Shown: positions 12,090-25,002 of the stretch, in pieces
Layout: every line of letters begins with the position of its first letter
Position numbering within the stretch: the first letter of the stretch is position 1
Assembly: GCA_001599715.1 (NCBI GenBank)
Contig: BCHU01000003.1
Coordinates: 682,001-746,000, forward strand
Source of the DNA: Phaeotremella fagi
Lineage: Eukaryota > Basidiomycota > Tremellomycetes > Tremellales > Phaeotremellaceae
Reading direction: 5' to 3'
Length of the DNA stretch: 64,000 nt
The notes under the pieces: model-generated
What the model saw: the letters and a program-made list of their open reading frames with translations, nothing else
What the model was told of the DNA's origin: nothing
Database searches by the model: none
Position numbers and translations under genes: made by a program

Positions 12090-12772
12090 GGAACAACCGA
12101 ATAAAATAAAAATAAAACACGACGATGAGCATTGTTTTCAGAGAAAGGAAGAGAAACAGAAACAGGAAAAAGTATAAAAAACTGTGTGGATGTAGCCTTT
12201 TTCAGATTTCGAGTAGTTAGTTTTATGATTTTTGGTGGTTAGTTTTTGTTTGAGTTTTAGTCTGTATGGCTCGTGATTGGCCTGGGGTATATGGTTGTTA
12301 GTTATAGCTGGGTATGATTAGCATAGCTTCTGTTAGCTATGGATAAAATGATAGTATCATTAGCAGTATCTAACGAAATGTATGAATGTATACGAGTAGT
12401 GAGAAAGACCACAAACTCGGCTTCTGATTGGTTGATTCACTGTACCACGTCAAAAACTAGGCCGTCTCACCACCAAACAAACATCGTCGCCCTTCTTCCA
12501 TCTTACTTAGTTTACTTACATTCAACATTCCACAATCAACATTCAACAAGTACCCTCTTCACCTCATACAGATCACTTGAAAGGTGAGCCTCACAAACAC
12601 TCTTCTTCTCAGCTCAGCGAGTTATCACTCCACATTTCAACAAAACTCACCCCCCAACCACTCAACTTAACGGGATCTCTTTTTCTCACGGCATCAAAAC
12701 CATCAATAACAACAACATCATCGATATCAAGACTTGGACTTGCTCGTTTAAGAGAGATTTCGAGGAATCACC
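12090..12772. other. Intergenic region: ISU1 3' end and leader of the Zn2Cys6 gene
   Basis: The first 250 bases are T-rich and look like a 3' UTR. From about 12440 the sequence is C/A-rich with CAACA and ACAACAACA runs, as in the 5' leaders of this genome. A possible leader intron runs from a GTGAGC donor near 12582 to a TTCTCAG acceptor near 12611, but it is too short to rely on. The open frames here have no recognisable protein signature. Confidence 0.4.
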
Positions 12773-15346
12773 ATGACAACACCCCAGATGTATTGGTCTT
12801 CAACTAGACCTACGAACGACGTGAACAACGGCGAACAAATCAACAACACGTCCTTCCAGTACGATCCAGTTTCGAATGTCAACATCAAAATACAACCTGA
12901 TGCTTATTTGACATCTTCTGTACCTTCGTTTGGTAACGAGATGAACATCTATGATGTGGGAATCGGTATGTCTTTTCTTCTCTATATCAACATTCCATGA
13001 TATTGATCAAACGCTATAAGCTCAAGCCCAATCAATGGGAGTAGATACCTCCCTCCGACCACCAGTCACGACTTCACGTACGAATTCCAGATTCCAACAA
13101 CTTCTCGACGCCAAACTAGCTGCTGAATATAACATTTTCAAACTCAAATCGCAAGATCTTGATAAAGAAGCTTATCAAACTATGATGCGACTCCAGCAAA
13201 CGAAAATCATGATGAACAACGAATTTCACGCGAGGGTCTCACAGGTTAAACAAGCGGGTTCTGGATTTGAATCGAATCGTGGTTATCAATCGTCTCAAAA
13301 CCCTGTTCAGTCTGGTTCAGATTTGGGAACGACTGGACCTACTTATCCGTATACCTCGAATTATCAGTTGACGGCTTCTGGCCATTGGTCAAGTTCTGAT
13401 AACGAGACGACTTTCAATCCTTATCAAAACGTGAATCGAGAAGCGACATCAACTGACGTCAATCGTTTATCTCGATATCCTCAAGGTAACGCCTTTGGTG
13501 ATCTTGCCGCCAGCACCAATTTCCATCCCATGTACCCACCTCCTACCTCTGCCATGCGAGCTCCACCAGTCGTGTCATCCCCTGTGGTTCTATCTGGTCC
13601 TCCTCCTGGCTGGAGTCTACCTACTTCAGCAACAGTCTTTCACGGTCCAGCTACTGAAGGTTTAACTTTGTCACCCACTTATCGTTCTCAGAACTCAAGT
13701 GGGTATCCTTGGAACACTACTACATCTGAATCATATGGTGTTCCATCTTACGGTACTCAGTCTTACCAGAAACTTCCTAACGAAGTCACAACTCCCGGTT
13801 TATCTTCTTCAGTCAGCTCTAGCAATTCAGGTCAGGTGTCTATCCCAGTAACACCGAAAATGAATAATCCTGTTGTGGACACCAATCATCGTTTGCAAAC
13901 TCCTGTAGTCGCTTACGACACTTCACCCTCTTTCTCAGAACCTGGTTCAACTCCGTCTGTGAACAGATTTGCGCACGGTCATCCTGGTCACAATGGAGGA
14001 TTGTCATGGGATAACAATGGTGTCAAAACTGAACCTGGTCCCAGTTATTCACCTGTTCTTTCTATGAGACATAGATACTCTTTCGAATCGTCCATCAACG
14101 GCGATATTAATCTGAACAGTGATGATACCAACTCATCACCGCTTTTACAAATCCCTAATTCAGGGATGAACATTCCTTCATTCCACGAAAACGGTGTACC
14201 CACCGAATCGTTCCCTCAATTACCTGCAGGTGATTACAGGGTGACAACCACCGCCAGTAACGGATCTGGTGATCAGGGTGGTGATTCGTACCATAGCTGG
14301 GAGGCTGGGGGTGGTTCAATGGGCGATGGGAATGGGAACGGTGACGGTGGTCATGAAGGTTATGGAGGTGATGACGGTGGGTTAGGAGGTGGTTATCCGG
14401 GTGGTGGGGATGGTGCTGGTTCGGGTTCTGGATCTGGGTCAGGAGGTGGAGACGATGGTCAGAACAATGGTCAATATCCTCCGTTACCTCCTACTTCGAA
14501 GAAATTGGTGCTTGCTTGTCATTTCTGTCGTGGTAGAAAGTTGAAGTGAGTCAATCCTATAAGGTTTCGTGGAGATAACTGACCACTTGGATCAGATGCG
14601 ATGGTATCAGACCATCTTGCGCTCATTGTGCTAAACGTCATTTGACATGTTCGTACGACGAATCGGTTCGACGTCGTGGTCCTGGAAGAAGAACTAAAGA
14701 AATGAGAGAACGAGCTCAGAGAAACGCTGCTGCTCTCGCATCAGGGATTTATGACATCAACGAACCTATCACTCATTTGGACGAGGGTATCGATCATGAA
14801 TCATCGAATTTGATGGAAAACGAAAACGATCCTACATTGGGTTTACCAGGTGGTTTAGCTGGTCTAGCTGGGTTGGCTGGTTTAGTCAGGGATTTAAATC
14901 AACAGGATCCAACTGATCCTTATGATCCCAATGGGACTGATTTAGGATTAGGCCATCATCATCATCAGCAACAACATGAGTTGATGCTTCCAGTACACGA
15001 TGATTTAGGTGGTGTACTCGATCCTTCACTCGTTGGAGTCGACGTCGATGTTGATTCTGGACCTACGACATTGGCTGAAATCGATGAGACAGGTGTTTTG
15101 GGGAGTTTGTACGAAGAGGAGGTAGATGAGGAGATTAACGGTTCGACTAAAAGAACTAAGAAAAGAAAGAATGACGGTGTTGGTCATGATGAGAAAAAGG
15201 CTAGAACGGAGACCAACGGTGAAGAGCTTGATCATGAGCATGAGCATGATCAGCAGGGAGATGATCATCATGACGGTGTTGACGACTTGGGACCTTTCAG
15301 TTATGAAGGTAACAATTTGGTTTCTTTGTCTGATGTTCTGGAGTAG
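12773..15346 (+). CDS. Zn2Cys6 fungal transcription factor
   Basis: This is an 822-residue nuclear regulator. Exons: 12773-12965, 13021-14545, 14596-15346. The binuclear zinc cluster LACHFCRGRKLKCDG..RPSCAHCAKRHLTC (about residues 562-595) has all six cysteines with normal spacing and is split by the second intron. Unusually, the cluster lies two thirds along the chain rather than at the N terminus. Upstream are about 500 low-complexity Ser/Pro/Tyr-rich residues, ending in a Gly/Asp/Asn-rich stretch (bases about 14280-14470). After the cluster come a basic linker (RRRGPGRRTKEMRERAQRN), an acidic/His-rich region and a short conserved-looking end. I see no fungal-specific middle homology domain. 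The target genes are unknown. Cryptococcus-type yeasts have many such proteins with late zinc clusters. Confidence 0.85.
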
Positions 15347-15531
15347 GGGTGGTTCGTTGGACTTTTTTTGGTAGATATATTTATTGTAATTCGTACCGTA
15401 TTGCTATGTAAAGCATATCTTGTTGTCATCGAAGCCAGCCTTCGAAGCCGAAAATAAATTTCGGCTAGTCTCTACATTTCAAACTTTTAATTTCGTTCTT
15501 GGTAAACAACTATATCTCTAAACACGACCTG

Positions 15532-18500
15532 ATGGCACCAAAACGACGTCCAGCTAACGTCGTCAGATCAGGGAACGCTGGTAACTCATCTAAACCGACT
15601 ATCCAATCTCAACCCAAAGGTAAAGACAAAGATGGAACGCCGATCCCAGAAGGACCACCTCGTCCACCACCTTTATTTCCAGTTGGCTATAAAACGCCTA
15701 TACAGATTTTGAACGAGAAATGTCAGAAGATGGGTTGGGAACGGCCTATTGTTGATTCTGTAAGTAAATCGTTTTATTTTACGTTTGATTTCAGAGTTGA
15801 AGATGTTGTTTCGGTAGAGACCTAATCGTGGATCCAATCCTGAAACTTTTACTGGAAGTGTGACGCTCAAGAAACGGGTTAGTAAGAATATCTATGAATT
15901 GGATAGTGTGGTTTTGAGACCTCATACACCACTTGAGATTGGGACTGCGATAGAGGCTAAACATTATGCTGCTACCTATGCTTTATTTCGAGTAGGTCCA
16001 TCTAATCGTGAAAAGGAATTCCATTGAACACTTGATTTTTAGTTCAATTCCCATCTCCCAATGGCTTTGACTTTACCACCCTCAATTCGACCTTATTGGA
16101 CTACGTTGACTGCTGAGAAAGCTGCTTCGGCGGACCATCAACAATGGGAATATTCACCTGATCCTTTTGCAGCTAAGAAGGAGGTTGAGACGAGACAAGC
16201 TAAAAGGAAAGAGAAGGAGAAGGAGATTACGAATGTTCAAAATGGTGAGGGCAGTTCTAGGGTTGGGAATACTGGTGGTGGGGGTTATGAATGGGAACGA
16301 GCTCCTGAAGTCAGGATGGCTCCTGGTTTAAGAGAAACTGTTGAGGGTACTGTTAGGAAGGTAAGTGGTTTTTTTTCTTGATTGTTGAGTCTGAATTTGG
16401 CTTAGATGATGCAACGTTTCCCATCTGCTGTACTCGAAGCTACAAGAGAAACTTCAGCTACCACCTCAACTCGTCCTTCAGGAGTCAATACACCTTCGTT
16501 AGATCTTACCACGCTCAACACTCAACTTGTTAATCTAAAATTTCGACCTTCTCACATCAACTCTGCACTTTCAGCACTTTCAGCTGCTAACGCCAGACTC
16601 CATTCTTCATCTTCATCAACATCCGATCCACTCGTTTTAGCCTTATCAATCCTCTCCCCACTCGAAGCAGCAATTGAATGGTTACTCCTACATCTACCTG
16701 AAGACGATTTACCACCTCGCTACAGACCTTCAGCGTCTTCAGCAGATTTCATCACGGGAGCGTCGATTTCCAACGGCGGGAAAACAGCTTTGGTCAAGGG
16801 ATGGTTAGTTGATAAATTAGTTAAGAAAGCTGGTTTCCCCAGGAAAGCCGTTGAAACGGTTTTAGAGGTTGACGATACTGAATCAACTGCTTTGGACCTT
16901 TTGGGAAGAAGGTTATGTGGTTGGGAGGTCGATCAGGATGGTTGGGGTTTTACGGAATATGGAAATGGGTTTTCGGGGGATGAGATGGCGGTTCAAGAGA
17001 GGGAGATTAATCGACAAGAAGAGTTGATGGCTTTGGAAGCCGTTTTAGGCGATAGGTATACAGTCATTTCATCGACTGAATATTCGGTTCATGTTCAATC
17101 AGAATCGACGAATGACGACCTATCGTTGCATATACTTTTGGATTCCAACTCACCATACCCGTCACCTCAATATCCATTTCATCCTCCATCATTCTATCTT
17201 ACTTCGAAAACTTTACCTTCGTATATTAGGTTACATCTTCATGCTCAACTACTTCGACAATTTAGGGATCCTGATCGACACGATTTGAGATCCGTTCTAG
17301 AATCTGGTTCAGGGGGTGCAGTTTTGAGTATGGTCGAATATCTAGAAACGACTATCGACGACGTGGTAGCTAATCCACCTGACGTTGGGCAGGTTACGAA
17401 ATTTCTCGTGCCAAAGGTCGAAGATATTATTCCTGAACAGGTGGTTGCTAAGAACAAGGGGGCTAGGCGGATGAAGGAATCGATAAAGCGGAGATTCTTC
17501 AGTGAAGCTGATCATGAGGCTGCGAGGAAAGTTCAGAAAACTATGTTTGAGACTCCGGGATATAAGAGTGTTCTGGAGGACAGGATGAAATTACCTGCTT
17601 GGAAGGAGAGGGGGAACATCACTTCGTTGTTGGAGACTAATCGGGTCATGGTTGTGGTTGGAGAGGTGAGTGAATGGCAGTCAAAAGACTTTGCTGATAG
17701 TGTTAAAGACAGGTTGCGGGAAAAGGTAATAAACGTCGTTTTAGCCAAGCTGACCTCGTAGTACTCAACTCCCTCAATTCATTCTAGATCACGAGATCGA
17801 AAACGGCAGAGGAGCATCTACCAACATTATAGTAACTCAACCAAGACGAGTAGCAGCGATGGGAGTCGCCTCCAGAGTCGCCCAAGAACGTATGGAAGAT
17901 GTGGACAAAAAACCGGAAACCGTTGGCTACGCTATTAGAGGTGAACGTAGAGCTTCTAACGATACGAAATTATTGTTTTGTACTACCGGTGTGGTACTTC
18001 GTCGACTTGGGAGTGGGGACAGTGATTTACTCGGGGTTAGTCATGTTGTCGTTGATGAGGCTCATGAACGGGGGGTTGATACGGATTTGTTGATTTGTTT
18101 GTTGAGGGATTTACTGGAACGAAATAAGAATATCAAGGTGGGTGGTATGGTGGTTTGGAACTGATGCTTTAGGTGATTCTCATGTCTGCTACTATTAATG
18201 GTGAGTCTGTTTTGATAGTTTCGTAAATCCTCGGAGAGAGCAGCGAGAACCAATGATGGGAAACTCGAATCCATGTTCCTGGTGGTTGTTGTGAGGACAA
18301 CGCTGACCCTTTGTTTAGAGCAGATATTCATCAGTGAGTCTTCGTTGGGAATGGCATATTTTAACCGATATAGAATACTTCAACGGTTGTCCAAGTCTCA
18401 CTATACCAGGATTCACACATCCTGTTACTGATCAGTAGGTCGTTGTTTGAATCTCCTTCTGATTGCCCTTAGCTATCTGGAAGATGTCGTCCCACACCTC

Positions 18501-20576
18501 AACTACAAGCCGCAAGCATCTCGATTTGGACCTCGTCAAACCGAGGAACAGAAGACAGCAATCAGGAAAGATTACGAGCAACTTGATCTCGATGCCGACT
18601 CCCTTCGATCTTTAGAAATCATCTCCGCAAATGATAGAATAGATTATGGCTTGGTAGCAAGTACAGTGAAATATATCACCACCACCGCCAAAACCTCAGC
18701 AGGGGCTATTCTAATTTTCTTGCCTGGTGTAATGGAAATCCGTCAATGTATTCAAGAACTCCAGTCAACGAATTTAGGTTCAGTAGATATCCTACCTCTT
18801 CATGCGAATCTATCAAGTTCAGAACAAAAACGTGTATTCCTATCAACTTACCCAAGAAGGAAAATTGTAGTTGCGACCAACGTTGCCGAAACTTCTGTTA
18901 CTATTCCAGATGTAGTCTATGTCGTGGATGGGGGACGAGTTAAGGAGACCCAATTTGATGCTGATAGTGGGATGCAGAAGTTGGTCGAATGTTGGACGAG
19001 TAGAGCGTCTGGTCGACAGAGAAGAGGTCGTGCTGGACGTACTCAACCTGGACAGGTGGGTTTTCGGTTAGCGATTAGGCTGATGGGAATTAGTGTTATA
19101 AACTTTACACTCGTCGAACGGAGAACAACAGTATGCCTCGATTCCCAATACCAGAAATTTTGAGAACGCCACTTGAATCGCTTTTCTTACAAGTTAAAGC
19201 TATGAACGAGGATACCGATGTCAAAGAGTTCTTGGGGTAGGTGTCGCTTTAAATCATCGTTTCGATTTGCCGTTGACGCGATGTACAGGAAAGCAATCGA
19301 TCCACCAAAGATGGACGCTATTGATGCTGCTTGGAAAACTCTTCAGGATCTTGGCGCCGTCGAGGGGGAAGATCATAAAAGTAGATTGACTGCTTTGGGA
19401 AGACATGTGAGTTTCCTTGAGCCGAGTGAGACTGACATCGGCAGATGAGTATGATCCCAGTTGATTTACGCCTTTCGAAAATGCTGGTTTTGGGCACTAT
19501 CTTCAAATGCCTTGATCCTAGTGAGTTGCCCTGATGACATTTCCGAGAAATTACTGAGACATTCTAGTTCTCACTATTGCAGCTCTCTTGTCTTCTAAAC
19601 CACTCTTCACTTCTCCACTCGAGAAAAGAGATGAGAGCAAAAAGTGAGTCATAAATTTACCGCAAAACTGATATCTCGCAGAGCAAGAGAATCATTTGCC
19701 TGGGCTAGATCAGATCTACTGACCGACGTCAAAGCCTACGATGCATGCACCGCCATCAAATCAAGAGGAGAATCCAGACAATTCTGCGAACAGAATTTCA
19801 TTAGTGCAACGACTGTCAGGGATATTACCACTTTACGACAAGATTTCATCTCGGCTTTGAATCAGATTGGATTTATAGGGATGGGATCGAGCGAGTTGAA
19901 GAAATTCAGCGTTAATTCCAATCAAGATAATTTGGTTAAAAGTGTTATTGTCGGTGGACTTTATCCTAGGATCGTTAGAATTTCTATGCCTTCTGCAATG
20001 TTTGAAAGGGTTCAACAAGGGACTGTACAGAAGGATGTAAGTTGGATGTGTCATCAAACAACCGGCCGTCCTAGGGACGGCCTCTTGGGTTACTAATCCA
20101 CTAACCTCTGAATTCATTGTAGCACGAAGCGAAAGAAGTCAAACTTTTCGATCAATCAGGAAGAGTCTTTCTTCATCCTTCATCGATACTCTTCAACGAA
20201 TCAGGCTTCAAATCAGGTTTCCTAACTTATTTCTCCAAAGCTGAAACATCAAAAGTTTTCCTTCGGGACGCAACTGAAATCCCATTGTTTGGGCTACTGC
20301 TGTTCGGTGGTGTTATCAGTATCAATCATTTTGTTGGGGGCATCATGATTGGTTCGGAAGGTCATTTGAAATTACGTGCTGGGACTAGAATTGGGGTTTT
20401 GTGTTCTCAATTAAGGTAAGTTTATGGGGGTTTCTTGTATTGACGTTTCTAGACGTCTTCTTGACGCTCAACTCTCGGAACTTATTGAATCACCTCATGC
20501 TGTTGATATGACTGGTCAAGATGATGTGACAACGGCGATGATGGCTCTACTAGCCAGAGACGGATTGAGCATGTAG
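15532..20576 (+). CDS. DExH-box RNA helicase, DHX29/DHX57 type (RWD-UBA-helicase)
   Basis: This is a 1414-residue ATP-dependent RNA helicase. Exons: 15532-15759, 15818-15991, 16043-16360, 16406-17665, 17709-17725, 17762-18137, 18173-18200, 18319-18333, 18374-18434, 18473-19055, 19094-19236, 19289-19406, 19445-19520, 19568-19643, 19682-20036, 20123-20415, 20453-20576. A basic N terminus is followed by a UBA-like segment (KKAGFPRKAVETVLEVDD) and an RWD domain (RQEELMALEAVLGDRY). The helicase core has GETGCGKSTQLPQ (Walker A), TQPRRVAAM, DEAHERG, SATIN and GRQRRGRAGRT, then winged-helix and OB-fold regions. A 17-nt exon encodes most of Walker A and a 15-nt exon codes EQIFI. Relatives act in translation initiation or antiviral/RNA surveillance; budding yeast YLR419W is a likely homologue. 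The ATG is the first in frame. Confidence 0.93.
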
Positions 20577-20659
20577 ATTGTGTGGAGCAGTGATCATCTT
20601 GTAGTCAACTTGTACAACGAGGGTTAAATGCATTGCCGAGAATCATTTCAGTTAGATCT

Positions 20660-22029
20660 CTACCTCCATCGTGGACCATTTCCCCAGATTGCTCCAGGCC
20701 CTCTGCGTCGTAACATCATAGCAGCAGCTAATCCAGCTATGATTCCTCCCATATGACCTGGTGAATCAGTTCCAGATCCTGGTCTAGCAATAGATCCGAA
20801 TAAATCCCACTGCGGAGCAAGGTCAGTATAATGGATCCTCAGTCAACTACTTGACTTACAGCAAATATACCAGTTACCATTGCCCAGGCTGGCATTGGGA
20901 TTACGAAGAATAACAAGAATGTTGTGTTGGGTCTCATGGCAGCGAAGAAGGCTAGAAGGATTCGTCAGTTGATTGCGAGTGTTCAATATATGGGACTTAC
21001 ACAGAGTTGCGTATATGGCACCAGAGGCACCTTCACTGCCACTTCTTCTATCCCCACTAATTCTTCGCCAGACTAACGAAGTGAGTGAAGAGAACAGACC
21101 ACCTTATAGATGTAAATATCAGTTATTCATTTTCCAATCGGACGATCAATTAACTGACCCGCTAGATATAACCCTAAGAAGGCTGATGACCCTAAAACAC
21201 TGGCTGCTCCTGGAGCAACAAAAAATAGACCTAGACAGTTGACGAAGATGTGTGATCCTGTAGATTGAGAAAAACATGCTGTGAGGAGTGTCCACCTGGA
21301 AGAAAATCAGTTATTCGCCTTCTATTCCAATAACTCACACTCTACCGGCCATGATATTCGCTTCGGTCAGGATGAAGTTGTTGGATAAAAATACATAAAG
21401 GGATGGATCTCGGAAACGCCTCTATCACTTATTGTCAATCACAGTTTTACGATTGATATTAAAATGAATACTTACCAAGCTCTCGATCGCATATTGCCAT
21501 AGCAAGTATACCCCGACATTTAACGCAATCAATCCATAAATCTACGCTTCGTCAGCAGGAAGTAATAACTGATGACAACGAAATCTCTTGAAATGGATCA
21601 AATCGACCTTCCAACCATCATCAAACTCACAATAGTCATCTCTGGAACATTATCTATACGTCTTCGAAGTCTGTACCACCAATTAGACCGTCCTCGTGGA
21701 CTACCATTCCCTCCATAGCCCGATCCTTTGGGGAAATAAGTCTGTCTAATGGAAGTATTTCGTGATGTCGTAAACGCACGACGAAAAGCTTCTCGAGTTT
21801 GTTGAGTTGTTATCTGGGAGAACGAGAATTTGGGCAGGGATGATACTGGTGTTGTTGGAAACGGGATACGAGGTTTGGATATTAGAGGCGATCTCGAAAG
21901 AGGCAAGTTTGGGGCGGCAGACCGAGCTGAAAATTGGCGGAAAGGAGTTGAATCGAAGCAAATTGATTTTAGTGGTGTTTGATACCTTGATAATAGTCTT
22001 GCGAACGACATTGGTATCCTGTTTGACAT
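20660..22029 (-). CDS. PCP1: Mitochondrial rhomboid intramembrane serine protease
   Basis: This is an inner-membrane rhomboid of the PARL/Pcp1 type, which in yeast cleaves Mgm1 and Ccp1 and so controls mitochondrial fusion. Exons (minus): 22029-21631, 21541-21476, 21421-21339, 21295-21159, 21102-21001, 20951-20860, 20809-20660, giving 342 residues. An Arg/Ser-rich presequence and linker fill the first 130 residues. Six or seven hydrophobic segments follow. The catalytic serine is in GASGAIYATL and the catalytic histidine in GHMGGIIAGL. The conserved N-terminal half of the core reads FRDPSLYVFLSNN and WTLLTACFSQ. An upstream GTG in the same frame was rejected in favour of the ATG beginning MSNRIPMSFARL. 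Confidence 0.93.
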
Positions 22030-22298
22030 GGTGAATGGTGAAAATGAAGAGTTGAAGAACGAGAAAGATGACTCTTGAGAGAAAAGTACCTCCACCACGG
22101 AGATTGTTTAATCTCCGTTATTATTTCAGTTTTTATGTTTTCAAGATTTTCAGCTTCCTGTATAACTTTTTCAACTATTTCAAGAAATTTTGATTGTCTT
22201 GTAACAAGAGGACACACAAGTGGATAACTAGAGAAGGGGATACATATCACAGATCCTGGAACGACATACCAACCTCCTTGAGATCAAATTTATTCGCC
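22030..22298. promoter_or_regulatory. Divergent promoter between the rhomboid gene and ENP2
   Basis: A 269-bp gap separates two ATGs on opposite strands. It must hold both promoters unless one lies inside the neighbouring gene. No other feature is seen. Confidence 0.55.
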
Positions 22299-24811
22299 AT
22301 GTCGGCCTTTCCAAAAGTCTACACAGTCAACGGTCCATCCTCAACATCATCAAGTTCACTCCCATCATGGTTAACCATCAAAACAAGACCGAAGAGGGCA
22401 GCTGGATCTAATCATAAGAAAAGAACAAAAACTCAACATCAACTTGGTCAGCTTGAGTTGATTCAAGATTTCGCTTTCCCAGAATCAGCTATTAAGATCA
22501 AGACCACTGACGATGGTTTATTCGCCGTTGGAACTGGTAGTTATAAACCTATGATGAAAGTTTGGGATTTGGAACAGTTGACAGTCAAGTTTGAGAGAGT
22601 CACTGATGCCGAGAATGTTGATTTTGTGGTGAGTACACAGTACTGTTTGTGATTGCAAAACTGACTCCTCTAGATATTATCATCGGATTGGACGAAAACG
22701 CTGCATCTACAAAGAGATCGATCTCTCGCATTACATACTCAAGGCGGTCTCCATCATTCTCTACGTTTACCAACATACGGGCGGAGTCTAGGTTATCATT
22801 CCCCTTCAGCGGATGCGTTGGTTGGAAGTACTGGTACGGATGTTTTTCGATTTAATCTGGAAGAAGGGAGATACATGACTTCGTTGAAGGTAGCACAGAA
22901 ATGGGGTAACGGGCGTGAAGACGAAGTTGAGGGTGTTAATGTCGTCGATGTCAACAAGAGGCACGGGCTGTGGAGTTTTGGATTAGACGGTGGTGGAGGA
23001 GTTGTTGAATTTTGGGATCCAAGATCACGTTCAGCGTTAACTCGTCTAACGTTACCAGCCTCAACTTTGTTACCGGCACAATCTTTCAATCCAGATTCTC
23101 TCATCACTCAACCTTTACCGAAACTGTCCATATCAGCTCTCTCATCTCATCCCACTGACGGGTTGTCGATGGCGATAGGAACATCGTCTGGTCATACTCT
23201 GTTGTACGATTTGAGAAGTCCCACACCGTTCGCTGTCAAAGATCAAGGTTATGGAGAACCCGTGAAGTCTGTGGAGTGGCTTCGAGGAGGCGGTACTCAG
23301 GAGGATACTGGCCGTGTTGTCAGTGCAGATTCCAAGGTCATCAAGATCTGGGGCAAAGACGAGGTGAGTGAAGCGCATGCAACAAACACTGACAAGAACA
23401 GCCTGACACGAATCATGTTTCCCTTCATCCACCTTCCTCACTACACCATCTTCATCCAGTCCCCAACTCTGGATTAATCTTTGCAGCTTGTGAAGCTGCA
23501 GCTCTGTCCTCGTACTACATCCCTGAAATCGGACCTGCACCGAAATGGGCGAGTTTCTTGGACAGCGTCACGGAAGAACTTGCAGATGACGTGCAAGGTG
23601 GTGCTGGCAAGGGAGCGTACAGCGATTTCAAGTTTGTCGACAAGGACGAATTGGACACGTACGTAGCTTTGCTTTGGTTTAAATGTTTACTAACTTGACA
23701 TAGACTCGGCCTCACTCATCTTATTGGTACACCTACACTCAAACCATATATGCATGGTTACTTCCTCTCACTCAAACTCTACTCTACTGCAAGATTACTC
23801 GCCAACCCAACGTCATACGCTGAACATCGTGAAAAGGTGTTATCTGAAAGAATGGCCGCTAAAGCGGAATCGAGAATCAGAGCTAAGAAAGAACAACCTA
23901 AAGTCAACAAAGGTCTTGCCGAGCGCTTACGACGTGCGGAAGAACGTGAGGAGGCAATGGAGAAGAAAAGGAAAGCTCGTCTTGGTGTTGAAGATGAAGA
24001 TGAGGATGAGGATGAGGAAGATCAACCCACAGAAAATAGGAAGAACAGAGATACACTACTGTCTGATCCTAGATTCAAGGATCTTTGGGAGAACCCTGAC
24101 TTTGAGGTTGACGAGGAGAGTCGAGAATTCGCTATGCTCAATCCTGCTACTGCAAACAACAACGCTCGAAGGAAAACAGCCGTTGAGGAAGAAGAGGATG
24201 AATCTGAAAAATCATCGTCCGACGGGCTGGGTGAATCGTCAGAAGATGTTGAAGAGGAAGAAGGTGATGATGATGTGGAGTCTGATGAATCGGATGACGG
24301 TGATTTGTTACAATACGATCCAAGAAATTACAAACCTTCCGAAAGACCTTCAAAGGGTAAATCATTGTCTAGAATCGGTAGTAACAAACAACCACATCAA
24401 CCGAAATTATTGGTGGGAGGACGGGACGATACGACGTATAAAGGGAGATCCTCAACTTTCGGTCAAAGATTATCCTCATCTACCAATAAACAACAACAAA
24501 AGACTAACGGCAAATCGAACGAAAAACCGGAAGGCGTTTTGGCTATGCGTAGAGCGATGGATGGCGGGATGGAAATGTCGTTCATTCCGCAATCATCATC
24601 TAAATCTAAACCTGACGAAGGGGATGATGAGTATTCAGGTGGTACCTCGAGATTTTCGAGATCCTCGAGATCCGACAAAAACGTTGAGAGATTTGGTGCT
24701 GGTTTGGAGAAAGATTCTGGTGGGAATGACGGTGATGATCTTGGAGGTGGTAGGACGAAGAGGAGGAATATTGAGAGAAGCGCTAGTAAGAACGTTTTCA
24801 GGAGGATGTAG
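22299..24811 (+). CDS. ENP2: NOL10/Enp2-type 18S ribosome biogenesis protein
   Basis: This is a nucleolar WD-repeat protein of the small-subunit processome, needed for 18S rRNA maturation. Exons: 22299-22628, 22674-23363, 23402-23658, 23704-24811, giving 794 residues. The N terminus KVYTVNGPS is the family hallmark. It is followed by DFAFPESAIKIKTTDDG, MMKVWDLEQL, WTKTLHLQRDRSL and WSFGLDGGGGVVEFWD blades. Further on come VEWLRGG, KIWGKDEPD and the NUC153-like region, including FKDLWENPDFEVDEESREF. The C-terminal third is highly charged, with acidic runs and basic patches, as in yeast Enp2. Only the last 60 codons vary freely. Neighbouring genes NSA1, NOP7 and RRN7 also serve ribosome production. 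Confidence 0.95.
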
Positions 24812-25002
24812 ATGTGGTAGAGGTTTGTACTGGTCATGTATACTTTTCACATAATTGGTTCTCCAAGGGAGCTACAAACAAGGATAAATCCATGATTACA
24901 AGAGACAGATTTCGATACAACAAAACACAACATTTCTCAACTGTTAAGACTGAAAGACAAAAGAAAATCACAACCCAAGTACGAAACCTTTCCTTGACAT
25001 TC

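Noticed and set aside
15499..15531. Earlier start for the DExH helicase
   Set aside because: The extra codons have no ATG (they begin TTG); the ATG at 15532 begins MAPKRRP and is the first.
21598..22098. Upstream in-frame start (GTG) for the rhomboid gene
   Set aside because: An ATG with a good presequence lies 23 codons downstream; the GTG has no support.
23724..24854. Long open frame of 376 codons inside the last exon of ENP2, in another frame
   Set aside because: It overlaps a frame with conserved ENP2 sequence. Its Lys/Arg/Met-rich product is what an acidic GA-rich exon gives when shifted by one base.
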